Notes: generated from the letters alone by a model not told the origin. 7,007 nucleotides of DNA from DASPXY01 sp038227745 (GCA_038227745.1 JBBRPS010000553.1:1-7007), one strand, 5' to 3'; shown: positions 1-6,884, counted from the first letter of the stretch. A program made the numbers and translations.

Positions 1-2
1 AG

Positions 3-1469
<1,467 letters not shown>

Positions 1470-1482
1470 CGCAACCTTGCCG

Positions 1483-1549
1483 GTTCGTGGGCGACTCGCT
1501 CCGCGAGTCGCTCGGCAGCCGCGACTCGCGGAGCGAGTCGCCCACGAAC
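1483..1549. repeat. Nested perfect inverted repeat (REP/BIME-like), 29-bp arms
   Basis: The arms 1483-1511 and 1521-1549 are perfect reverse complements around a 9-nt spacer. Each arm is also a palindrome: GCGACTCGC, 3 nt, GCGAGTCGC at 1491-1511 and again at 1521-1541. The 9-mer therefore occurs four times in alternating orientation. The element lies 13 bp after the activator stop and 27 bp before the kinase ATG. RNA could fold as one long hairpin or as two short ones. There is no T-run, so it is not a classical terminator, though a stem this strong may affect transcript ends. The form resembles dispersed REP/BIME elements, which is an inference from structure only. Confidence 0.9.
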
Positions 1550-1576
1550 TCCAGGGTTCACCATCCAGAGGGCGCC

Positions 1577-2743
1577 ATGCCGGCCGACGACTGCGACGAC
1601 TTCCTCCGCCGGCGCTGGGTGCGCCCGGTGCTGTACCTCGGCGCCTGGACGGTCCTCGGCCTCATCGAGGCGTACCAGTCCTGGGCCCTGGCGAAGATGA
1701 TCGAACGGCCGCTGAGCCTCGGGCAGTGCCTGGCGCTGTCGCTGACCATGTGGTATACGATGGGGGCGATGGCGCCCCTGCTGGTCTGGGTCGCCCGCCG
1801 CTGGCCATTCGAGCAGCAGCGCCGGGCTGTCCCCCTGATCGCCCTGCTCTCCGCCAGCCTCGGCCTGGCCGTGCTCAAGGTTACCCTCGACATCCCGGTC
1901 GAACGCTTCATCCGTCCCGAATGGGCTCTGATCAAGAACCACTCCGACCTGGAACTGTTCCAGATCTTCTTCAACGCCCACTTCCTGTATTACCTGGTGG
2001 TCTTCTGGCTGGTGCTGGGCGTGAGTCAGGCGTTCGACTTCTACCGCAAGTACCGCGAGCGCGAGCTGCGCGCCTCGCACCTGGAGGGCCAGCTCGCCGT
2101 CGCCCAGCTCCAGGTTCTCAAGGTGCAGCTCCAGCCGCATTTCCTGTTCAACACCCTGAACGCCATTTCCGCCCTGATCCACCAGGACGTCGAGCTCGCC
2201 GACCGGATGATCGCGCGCCTCGGCGAACTGCTGCGCACGACGCTCGACAACGCCGGCACCCAGGAGGTCACGCTGCGGGACGAGCTGGAGTTCATCAAGC
2301 CGTATCTGGAGATCGAGCAGGCCCGGTTGGGGCCGCGCCTGACGGTGCGGGTGGAGATCGACCCGGACGTGATGGACGCGCGCGTGCCGAACCTGGTGCT
2401 GCAGCCGCTTGTCGAGAATGCGGTGCGCCACGGCGTCGCGCCGCGCGCCGGGCCGGGGGTGATCGAGATCCGGGCGGTGCGGGAACGCGAGTTGCTAAAA
2501 GTTTCCGTGCGTGACAATGGGCCCGGTCTTTCGTCGAATTACAGGGAAGGAGTGGGCGTGACCAACACCCGGGCGCGCCTGCGCCAGCTGTACGGCCACG
2601 AGCAGCAGTTCGGCATGCACAACCACCCCGAGGGCGGCCTGCTCGTGACGGTGGCGCTGCCGTTCCACGAGCTGGCCGGGGATCCGACGCCGCAACCCCT
2701 GGAGGAGCCCGGTGGCGATCCGCGTGCTGATCATCGACGATGA
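1577..2743 (+). CDS. LytS/AlgZ-type sensor histidine kinase with four membrane helices
   Basis: This is a membrane sensor kinase of the His_kinase (LytS/YehU-like) class and should phosphorylate the overlapping LytTR regulator. It has 388 residues from the ATG at 1577, which follows a weak AGAGGG at 1567-1572. The frame stays open back to a GTG at 1487, but that stretch is palindrome-derived and unlikely to be coding. Four hydrophobic segments lie at about 17-34, 49-73, 84-103 and 127-151. A charged helical connector (155-180) leads to the phosphoacceptor motif QPHFLFNTLN with His188. The ATPase part has the N-box PLVENAVRHG (Asn281), VRDNGPGL (311-318) and GVGVTNTRARL (325-335). No PAS, GAF or large extracellular domain is visible, so the signal is probably sensed in or near the membrane. 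The last 11 codons overlap the next gene, which suggests translational coupling. The stimulus is unknown. Confidence 0.92.
   Translation: MPADDCDDFLRRRWVRPVLYLGAWTVLGLIEAYQSWALAKMIERPLSLGQCLALSLTMWYTMGAMAPLLVWVARRWPFEQQRRAVPLIALLSASLGLAVLKVTLDIPVERFIRPEWALIKNHSDLELFQIFFNAHFLYYLVVFWLVLGVSQAFDFYRKYRERELRASHLEGQLAVAQLQVLKVQLQPHFLFNTLNAISALIHQDVELADRMIARLGELLRTTLDNAGTQEVTLRDELEFIKPYLEIEQARLGPRLTVRVEIDPDVMDARVPNLVLQPLVENAVRHGVAPRAGPGVIEIRAVRERELLKVSVRDNGPGLSSNYREGVGVTNTRARLRQLYGHEQQFGMHNHPEGGLLVTVALPFHELAGDPTPQPLEEPGGDPRADHRR
2701..2707 (+). promoter_or_regulatory. Ribosome binding site of the LytTR regulator, inside the kinase gene
   Basis: GGAGGAG lies inside the 3' end of the kinase gene, with 6 nt between GGAGG and the GTG at 2712. 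It supports the GTG start and coupled translation of the pair. Confidence 0.75.
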
Positions 2744-3482
2744 GCCGTTGGCGCGGCAGCGCTTGCGGGCCCTCGTCGAGGACGAGCCGGACCTGGAACT
2801 GGCCGGCGAGTGTACCGACGGCCGTGCGGCCATCGCCGGCATCCGCGCGCACAAACCCGACCTGGTCTTCCTCGACGTGTGCATGCCGGAACTGGACGGC
2901 TTCGGGGTGCTGGAGGCACTCGCCGCCGAGGAGCGCCCCGCGGCGGTGGTGTTCGTCACCGCCCACGACCGCTTCGCCCTCAAGGCGTTCGACGTGGACG
3001 CCGTCGATTACCTCCTCAAGCCGTTCGACCGCGAGCGCTTCCAGAAAGCGTTGCAGCGGGCGCGCGGACAGATTGGGCGGGCGCAGACAGAGGAGGTCAG
3101 CCAGCAGCTCAAAGCGCTGCTGGAGGACGCGCGGGCGGGGCGGAAATACCTGGACCGCATCGTCGTCAAGTCGGTGAGCCGGGTGTTCTTCCTGCGCGTC
3201 GAGGAGATCGACTGGATCGAGGCGGCGGGCAACTACCTCAAGCTGCACGTCGGCGCCGAGGCGCACCTGCTGCGCGAGACGATGGGCAGCCTGGAGGGCC
3301 GCCTCGACCCGGCGAAGTTCCTGCGCATCCACCGCTCCACGATGGTCAACATCGAGCGCATCCAGGAGTTGCAGCCGTGGTTTCACGGCGACTACGCCGT
3401 GCTGCTGCGCGACGGGACGCGCCTGACGCTCAGCCGGAGTTACCGGCAAAAGCTGCAAGACCTGTTCGGTAACGCACTTTGA
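2712..3482 (+). CDS. LytTR-family response regulator
   Basis: This is a cytoplasmic two-component response regulator of the LytR/AlgR type, 256 residues, partner of the kinase it overlaps by 32 bp. The receiver domain (about 3-118) has the acidic pocket Asp9-Asp10, phosphoacceptor Asp55 in FLDVCMP, Thr83 and Lys103 in LLKPF, so it should be phosphorylated normally. A linker at about 119-145 leads to a LytTR DNA-binding domain (about 147-252), shown by VEEIDWIEAAGNYLKLH, the FLRIHRSTMVNI segment and the terminal LTLSRSYRQKL. LytTR proteins bind paired direct repeats near promoters. I could not identify a convincing site in the window. The GTG start is chosen because of its Shine-Dalgarno sequence and because MAIRVLIIDDE is the normal receiver N-terminus. 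The next gene starts 214 bp further on and is probably outside this operon. Confidence 0.95.
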   Translation: MAIRVLIIDDEPLARQRLRALVEDEPDLELAGECTDGRAAIAGIRAHKPDLVFLDVCMPELDGFGVLEALAAEERPAAVVFVTAHDRFALKAFDVDAVDYLLKPFDRERFQKALQRARGQIGRAQTEEVSQQLKALLEDARAGRKYLDRIVVKSVSRVFFLRVEEIDWIEAAGNYLKLHVGAEAHLLRETMGSLEGRLDPAKFLRIHRSTMVNIERIQELQPWFHGDYAVLLRDGTRLTLSRSYRQKLQDLFGNAL

Positions 3483-3498
3483 CGGCCGGCCGGGGACC

Positions 3499-3514
3499 GG
3501 CTAAACATTTAGCC
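3499..3514. promoter_or_regulatory. Perfect dyad GGCTAAA-CA-TTTAGCC, possible operator
   Basis: This is a 7+7 bp perfect inverted repeat with a 2-bp centre, 17 bp after the LytTR regulator stop. It is unusually A/T-rich for this region. The short centre fits a dimer binding site better than an RNA hairpin, although a 6-bp stem with a 4-nt loop is possible. It overlaps a second possible short stem (GCCGG 3485-3489 with CCGGC 3497-3501). No T-run follows, so termination is not supported. Function is inferred only. Confidence 0.4.
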
Positions 3515-3574
3515 ATCCATCCCGGCCTGATGCCCGCTCGTCACGGCGGGTCGGCAACTGATCCCATGATCTTT

Positions 3575-3601
3575 TTGTCTCCGGCGGGTCCGTGGTAAGG
3601 T
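3575..3601 (+). promoter_or_regulatory. Weak candidate sigma-70-type promoter before the small HTH gene
   Basis: TTGTCT (3575-3580) and TAAGGT (3596-3601) resemble -35 and -10 boxes, separated by a short 15-bp spacer. They sit about 95 bp before the HTH gene ATG, in the most A/T-rich part of this gap. The spacer is shorter than the usual 17 bp, so this is only a candidate. Confidence 0.2.
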
Positions 3602-3682
3602 GTGCGAGCACCCGGCCGGCAAGGAGTGCCGGCACGGATTGCGCCCCTGCCTTCTCCAGCCGGCCGGGGCGACCCTGTCAAC

Positions 3683-3692
3683 AGAGGAGAGG
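3683..3692 (+). promoter_or_regulatory. Ribosome binding site of the small HTH gene
   Basis: The purine tract AGAGGAGAGG ends 4 nt before the ATG at 3697. It decides this start over an in-frame upstream GTG at 3592, which would add 35 residues with no recognisable content. Confidence 0.7.
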
Positions 3693-3696
3693 CGTG

Positions 3697-3954
3697 ATGC
3701 GCGGTCGCAAGCCCCGATGCGTGACCATCTCCCCGGCGGACTACCCCGTCCTGTGCCTGATCGCCCGTGGGGAATCCTTGCCCCCGTACCAGGTTCAGCG
3801 CGCCCGGATCGTGCTGGCCATCGCCGCCGGCGAGCGCACGCAGGACGTCGCGAGCAGCACCGGCTGTGACGAGGCGACGGTCTGGCGCACCTGCCGCCGT
3901 TACGAGCAGGCCGGCCTGTCGGGACTGCTCGCCGACGGCCGCCGCTCCGCCTGA
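3697..3954 (+). CDS. Standalone HTH protein resembling the IS630 transposase N-terminus (85 aa)
   Basis: This is a small probable DNA-binding protein. Residues 10-43 (ISPADYPVLCLIARG, then YQVQRARIVLAIAAGE) and the helix-turn-helix at about 47-72 (TQDVASSTGCDEATVWR, then RRYEQAGL) follow the pattern of the N-terminal domain of IS630/Tc1-like transposases. In those proteins the segment SGLLADGRRS is normally followed by a Gly-Arg-Pro linker and a DDE catalytic domain. Here the frame stops at GRRSA, just before a palindromic repeat block, and no catalytic domain is found downstream on either strand. It could be a transposase remnant or a domesticated short regulator. The good ribosome binding site, clean ATG and undamaged HTH favour an expressed protein. 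No terminal inverted repeats could be assigned to it. Confidence 0.6.
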   Translation: MRGRKPRCVTISPADYPVLCLIARGESLPPYQVQRARIVLAIAAGERTQDVASSTGCDEATVWRTCRRYEQAGLSGLLADGRRSA

Positions 3955-3961
3955 TCTTTTG

Positions 3962-4014
3962 CTCCCTTCGCCCCCGCTGCGAGGGAGGGGGTGCAGCGCC
4001 GGGAGGGGTGGCGC
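3962..4014. repeat. G/C-rich intergenic repeat block with short hairpin
   Basis: This is a strand-biased G/C block. CTCCCT (3962-3967) can pair with AGGGAG (3982-3987), and a G-rich stretch (GGGAGGGGTG near 4001-4010) follows. That stretch is partly complementary to the C-rich run CACCCCCCTCACC on the far side of the adjacent large palindrome (near 4088-4100). The stem may therefore extend, imperfectly, beyond 4015-4081. It has the look of a dispersed non-coding repeat, and no ORF is supported in it. Confidence 0.55.
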
Positions 4015-4081
4015 GAGCGCGAAACGGCAAAGCCAGGCGCGCTCCGCCGGCGGAGCGCGCCTGGCTTGCCGTTTCGCGCTC
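4015..4081. repeat. 67-bp near-perfect palindrome with no loop, convergent gene junction
   Basis: Left arm 4015-4048 (34 nt) pairs with right arm 4049-4081 (33 nt). The only defect is one extra A in an A-run of the left arm (AAA near 4029-4031, against TT on the right). The centre CTCCGCCGGCGGAG has no spacer. It lies 60 bp after the HTH gene stop and 15 bp after the stop of the minus-strand reductase. It could cap both convergent transcripts or form a cruciform. There is no flanking T-run on either strand. The near-identity of the arms suggests a recent inverted duplication or a mobile palindromic element. Confidence 0.9.
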
Positions 4082-4096
4082 ACTTCAACACCCCCC

Positions 4097-4966
4097 TCAC
4101 CCTCGCGCCCGCTGTCGCCGCTCTTGCAAGTAACTCGCCAGGGCCTCGCGCCAGTGTCGCAGGGGCGCCCGTCCCAGGCCCTCGTAGGCCGCCGTACACA
4201 GCACGCTGTACCCCGGCCGGCGCGCCGCGGTCGGGTACTCCCGGCTCGGGATCGGCGTCAGGTCCGCCTGCATCCCTTCCAGCTCGAAGATCGCCCGCGC
4301 GAACTCGTACCACGAACACTCGCCGCCGCTGCGCAGGTGATACAGGCCGTAACGCCCGGTGCGGACCAGGGCGATGGTCGCCGCCGCCACGTCCGCGGTG
4401 GAGGTCGGCGTGCAGACCTGATCGTCCACGACGCGCAGCGGCTTGCCCTGGCCGGCGACGCGCAGCATCGTCTCGACGAAGTTGCCGCCCTTGCCGCCGC
4501 TGCCCCAGACGCCGTACAGGCCGCACACGCGGAGGACGAAGTGGTTCGGCAGAGTCGAGCGAACGACGTACTCGCCGGCGAGCTTGCTCAGGCCGTAGAC
4601 GCTGACCGGGCCGGGCGCGTCGGTCTCGGCGTAGGGGCTGCGGCGGGCCTCGTCCAGGCCGAAGACGTAGTCGGTGCTGAAGTGGATCAGGGCGCAGCCG
4701 AGGTCGCGGCAGATGACGGCCAGGTCGCGGACCGCCCAGGCGTTGACGGCGAAGGCCGCGGACGGCTCCGACTCGGCGCGGTCCACGAAGTTGTAGGCGG
4801 CGCAGTTGACGACGACGTCGGGCCGCGCCGCGGCGAGCGCCGCGCGGAGGGCGTCGGGCCGGGTGAGGTCCGCGTCGGCGCGGGTGAGCGGGACGGCGTC
4901 GGCGCCGAGGAGTTGCGTCAGGTCGCGGCCGAGCTGGCCGGCGGCCCCGAGGATGGCTGTTTTCAT
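4097..4966 (-). CDS. rfbD: dTDP-4-dehydrorhamnose reductase (RmlD-like, extended SDR)
   Basis: This is an NAD(P)H-dependent reductase of the RmlD/RfbD family. In the classical pathway it makes the last step of dTDP-L-rhamnose synthesis, converting dTDP-4-dehydro-L-rhamnose for surface polysaccharide. It has 289 residues, close to the usual length. The nucleotide-binding motif GAAGQLG is at 7-13, followed by VVNCAAYNFVDRAESEP (52-68), STDYVF (97-102), the catalytic pair Tyr124/Lys128 in YGLSK, DQVCTPT (182-188) and RPGYSVL (250-256). The ATG at 4966 is chosen because MKTAILGAAGQLG is the normal N-terminus. An upstream in-frame extension to 5026 would begin inside the terminator stem. The ATG has no Shine-Dalgarno sequence, since the bases before it are pyrimidine-rich. 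No rmlA, rmlB or rmlC is seen nearby, so the exact sugar substrate is inferred from family. The final codons and stop border a palindromic repeat. Confidence 0.88.
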   Translation of the reverse strand: MKTAILGAAGQLGRDLTQLLGADAVPLTRADADLTRPDALRAALAAARPDVVVNCAAYNFVDRAESEPSAAFAVNAWAVRDLAVICRDLGCALIHFSTDYVFGLDEARRSPYAETDAPGPVSVYGLSKLAGEYVVRSTLPNHFVLRVCGLYGVWGSGGKGGNFVETMLRVAGQGKPLRVVDDQVCTPTSTADVAAATIALVRTGRYGLYHLRSGGECSWYEFARAIFELEGMQADLTPIPSREYPTAARRPGYSVLCTAAYEGLGRAPLRHWREALASYLQERRQRARG

Positions 4967-5009
4967 CGGAGGGAGATGGGCTTTGGGTCGAGGCGGCGAA
5001 AAGGGGCCG

Positions 5010-5049
5010 AAAAAGCCGCAGCCCACGAGACATCCCCGTGGGCCGCGGC
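5010..5049 (-). terminator. Intrinsic terminator of the cupredoxin-like operon
   Basis: Read on the minus strand, a 13-bp stem (5037-5049 with 5015-5027, one G-U pair, 9-nt loop 5028-5036) is followed at once by five T residues (A-run 5010-5014 on the plus strand). It begins 10 bp after the stop of the lipoprotein gene. The plus-strand side lacks a T-run, so it should act in one direction. Only 43 bp remain between its T-run and the reductase ATG. Confidence 0.88.
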
Positions 5050-5059
5050 GAAAAGATGC

Positions 5060-5983
5060 TTACTTCTTGACCTTGATGTCATCGAGCTTCTTGGTTTCGC
5101 CGTCCTTCAGCGTGAGGGGAGTCCCGTTCTTGCCGCCGTTGAAGTACTTGGCCCCCTCGTGCCAGCCGACGACGTGTACCTCGACGCCCGTCGGGACGTT
5201 CTTGATCTCGAACTTGCCGTCCTTGTCGGTGCGAGCCGCGTAGGGGTGGTCGAAGGCCCAGCACTTGGCGTTCATCCACGAGTGGATGTCGCACTTGAGC
5301 GACATCGGCGCATCCGCATCCGGGTTGATTTCCTTGATGCTCAGGTCCTGGCCCGGCTGCAGGGTCAGGCTGCCCTTCGGTTGGCCTTCACTCCCAGACC
5401 ATGCGGTGTTGTGGTTAAAGGTGGCGTCGTTCTTGACGACGACAATTTCTCCCGTCCGCTTCAGGTCGCCCGTGTCCTTGTCATAGTAGGCGGGGAAATG
5501 CACGCTCACGTGCGGCAGGAAGGCGCAGTGGGGCTGGTGGATCAGCACCGATTTCCCCTTGCGGTTCTTGTCCTCGTCCTTGATCTTGAAGTACGTGTCC
5601 TCCGGGGCGCGCAGGTAGATGACCACATTCTCGACGCCCTTGGTCTCCTTGTTGACGAGCCACAGCTGCTCGACGATTTCCTTCTCCTTGGCGCCCTCGT
5701 GGCAGGCCTTCTCGTCCTTGTTGCCCGACATGTTGAGCTTCGGCTCGGCGGGCGGGTCGCCGTCGTAGGTGACCTTGCCGGTCAGTGTGCCCCAGCCGGT
5801 GGAGGCCAACTCCTTCATCTCGGCGGGTTTGGGCGCGCCTTTGTTGCTGCCCTTGCCGACCTGATCGTTGCCCTTGCCGCCCTTGGGGGCCGGCTCATCC
5901 TTCTTGCTGCAACCGGGGGTCGTCATCACAACGGCCAGTGCCGGGAGCAGCAACAACATGCCGAGGGCCTGAATTCTTCGCAT
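5060..5983 (-). CDS. Cupredoxin-like probable lipoprotein with C-terminal beta-sandwich
   Basis: This is an envelope protein of 307 residues, paralogous to the gene upstream on the same strand. A hydrophobic signal (about 5-20) ends in TTPGC with Cys25. This is a poor but possible lipobox, since position -3 is Thr. A Gly/Lys/Pro linker (29-54) follows. The mature part opens with GWGTLTGKVTYDGDPP (63-78). Two conserved cysteines, Cys94 and Cys153 (QPHCAFLPH), could form a disulfide. His191 in FNHNTAW plus Cys231, His234 and Met237 in CDIHSWM match a type-1 copper ligand set (His, then C-x2-H-x2-M). The stretch HPYAARTDKDGKFEI (246-260) to VVGWHEGA starts a transthyretin/carboxypeptidase-regulatory-like beta-sandwich. 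Cys241, just after the ligand loop, is absent from the paralog. Copper binding and electron transfer are inferred, and no enzymatic function is known to me. The protein is unusually Lys-rich for this region. Confidence 0.75.
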   Translation of the reverse strand: MRRIQALGMLLLLPALAVVMTTPGCSKKDEPAPKGGKGNDQVGKGSNKGAPKPAEMKELASTGWGTLTGKVTYDGDPPAEPKLNMSGNKDEKACHEGAKEKEIVEQLWLVNKETKGVENVVIYLRAPEDTYFKIKDEDKNRKGKSVLIHQPHCAFLPHVSVHFPAYYDKDTGDLKRTGEIVVVKNDATFNHNTAWSGSEGQPKGSLTLQPGQDLSIKEINPDADAPMSLKCDIHSWMNAKCWAFDHPYAARTDKDGKFEIKNVPTGVEVHVVGWHEGAKYFNGGKNGTPLTLKDGETKKLDDIKVKK

Positions 5984-5985
5984 AA

Positions 5986-5995
5986 ATCACCTCCT
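5986..5995 (-). promoter_or_regulatory. Near-perfect Shine-Dalgarno sequence of the lipoprotein gene
   Basis: AGGAGGTGAT on the minus strand is a full match to the 16S anti-Shine-Dalgarno core. There are 6 nt between GGAGG and the ATG at 5983. It is the strongest ribosome binding site in the window and suggests high translation of this second operon gene. Confidence 0.85.
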
Positions 5996-6048
5996 AAGGG
6001 TCAGTTATTCTCTCGTGGGGAGAGGTACGTCCGTGGTGGGGGGGGCGG

Positions 6049-6834
6049 TCACTTCTTGCCGCCCATCTTCAGCTCGCCGAGGTCGGTGGCCGCACCGGCC
6101 TTGATGTCAATCTCGGCGCCGTTCTTGCCCTTGGCCCCGTCGCGCCAGCCGATCGACTCCTGGTAGACGACCAGGCGGTACTTGCCGGCCGGCGGCAGCT
6201 TGATCGCGAAGTTGCCGTTCTCGTCCGTCACCGCGAAGTAGGGGTGGCTGTAGACGGCCAGGCGGCCCTGCATCCAGGGGTGGATGCTGCACTGGAGGAT
6301 GAGCGGCAGCCTCTGGGCCTGCAGGTTCTTGATCTCGAAGGACTGCCCCGCGGGAATGCTGACGTTGCCGCCCGGGTTGAGCGTGGGGTCGCCGGCCCAG
6401 CGGATGTTGTGGACGACCGACGAGCTGTTCTTGGCGATCACGTCCTGGCCTTCCTCAACGGCGATCGCCCGCGGCGTGAAGAGGCAGCGCGGCTGATCGA
6501 GCACGACCGGCTTCTTCTTCGCGTCCTTCAGCTTCGGGTTGACCGGCAGGGGCTTGTCGGCGTTCTCGGGGTCCTGGGCCAGCGCTACGAACACCCACTT
6601 CATGCCCTTGTTCTTGGGGTTGATGACGAGGTTCGTGTCGTGAAGCGGGCCCTTCTCCTCGCAGTGCTTCTGGTCGTTGGTGACCTTGAGGACGGGCTGC
6701 TCGGGGATGGTGTCGCCGCCCCAGACGATGCGGCCCTTGACGATTGTGCCCCACTTGTCGCCGTTCTGGGCGGCGCCGGTGGCGAAGACGGCGAGGAAGG
6801 TCAGCGTCAGCGCCGCGGAAAAGTAGCGGATCAT
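6049..6834 (-). CDS. Secreted cupredoxin-like protein with C-terminal beta-sandwich
   Basis: This exported protein of 261 residues is the first gene of a probable two-gene operon, with its paralog 65 bp downstream. A Sec signal peptide occupies about 1-22 (hydrophobic core SAALTLTFLAVFATGA, likely cut near AA-Q). The mature start KWGTIVKGRIVWGGD parallels the paralog. Cys58 and Cys117 (DQPRCLF) correspond to the paralog's conserved cysteine pair. His142 in VVHNIRW and Cys182, His185, Met188 in CSIHPWM form a candidate type-1 copper site. HPYFAVTDENGNFAI (197-211) to YRLVVYQE starts the C-terminal transthyretin-like fold. Unlike the paralog it has no lipobox cysteine and no linker, so it is probably soluble in the periplasm or outside. 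The ATG at 6834 follows AGGAG at 6842-6846 with 7-nt spacing. Function as a copper or electron-transfer protein is inferred from motif and fold only. Confidence 0.75.
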   Translation of the reverse strand: MIRYFSAALTLTFLAVFATGAAQNGDKWGTIVKGRIVWGGDTIPEQPVLKVTNDQKHCEEKGPLHDTNLVINPKNKGMKWVFVALAQDPENADKPLPVNPKLKDAKKKPVVLDQPRCLFTPRAIAVEEGQDVIAKNSSSVVHNIRWAGDPTLNPGGNVSIPAGQSFEIKNLQAQRLPLILQCSIHPWMQGRLAVYSHPYFAVTDENGNFAIKLPPAGKYRLVVYQESIGWRDGAKGKNGAEIDIKAGAATDLGELKMGGKK

Positions 6835-6860
6835 CGGTTCTCTCCTGTTCCCTCCGCGGG

Positions 6861-6884
6861 CGGTCGCTCTCGCGTGAGCGGCCG
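6861..6884 (-). promoter_or_regulatory. Leader hairpin before the cupredoxin-like operon
   Basis: CGGTCGCTC (6861-6869) pairs with GAGCGGCCG (6876-6884), with one wobble position and a 6-nt loop, 14 bp upstream of the ribosome binding site. It may form in the 5' untranslated RNA. No known riboswitch class is recognised and no clear promoter could be assigned in 6885-7007. Confidence 0.35.

Noticed and set aside
1487..1576. An upstream GTG start for the histidine kinase, adding 30 residues
   Set aside because: The added codons come from the palindromic repeat (Arg/Ser-rich translation) and no ribosome binding site precedes the GTG. The ATG at 1577 gives a normal kinase N-terminus.
2749..2766. 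A sigma-54-like -24/-12 element (TGGCGCG and TTGC)
   Set aside because: The spacing between the two boxes is 3 bp too long and the site lies within the response regulator coding sequence.
3615..3633. GCCGGC-N7-GCCGGC inverted repeat before the HTH gene
   Set aside because: GCCGGC is self-complementary and expected often in G/C-rich DNA. The flanks do not extend the symmetry well.
1483..4081. The palindromic repeats read as a CRISPR array
   Set aside because: There are no regularly spaced direct repeats with unique spacers and no cas genes. The two palindromes have unrelated sequences.
4967..5026. A 20-residue N-terminal extension of the reductase
   Set aside because: It would start inside the intrinsic terminator stem, and the family normally starts at the MKTAILGAAGQLG segment.
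6038..6045. A run of eight G residues as a possible phase-variation tract
   Set aside because: It lies 3 bp after the stop codon of the secreted cupredoxin gene and outside both coding regions, so slippage would not shift a frame.
3767..6166. A very long open frame (799 codons) on the plus strand
   Set aside because: It runs antisense through three well-supported minus-strand genes, crosses the terminator and palindrome, and its translation has no recognisable domain. Long shadow frames are expected in G/C-rich DNA.
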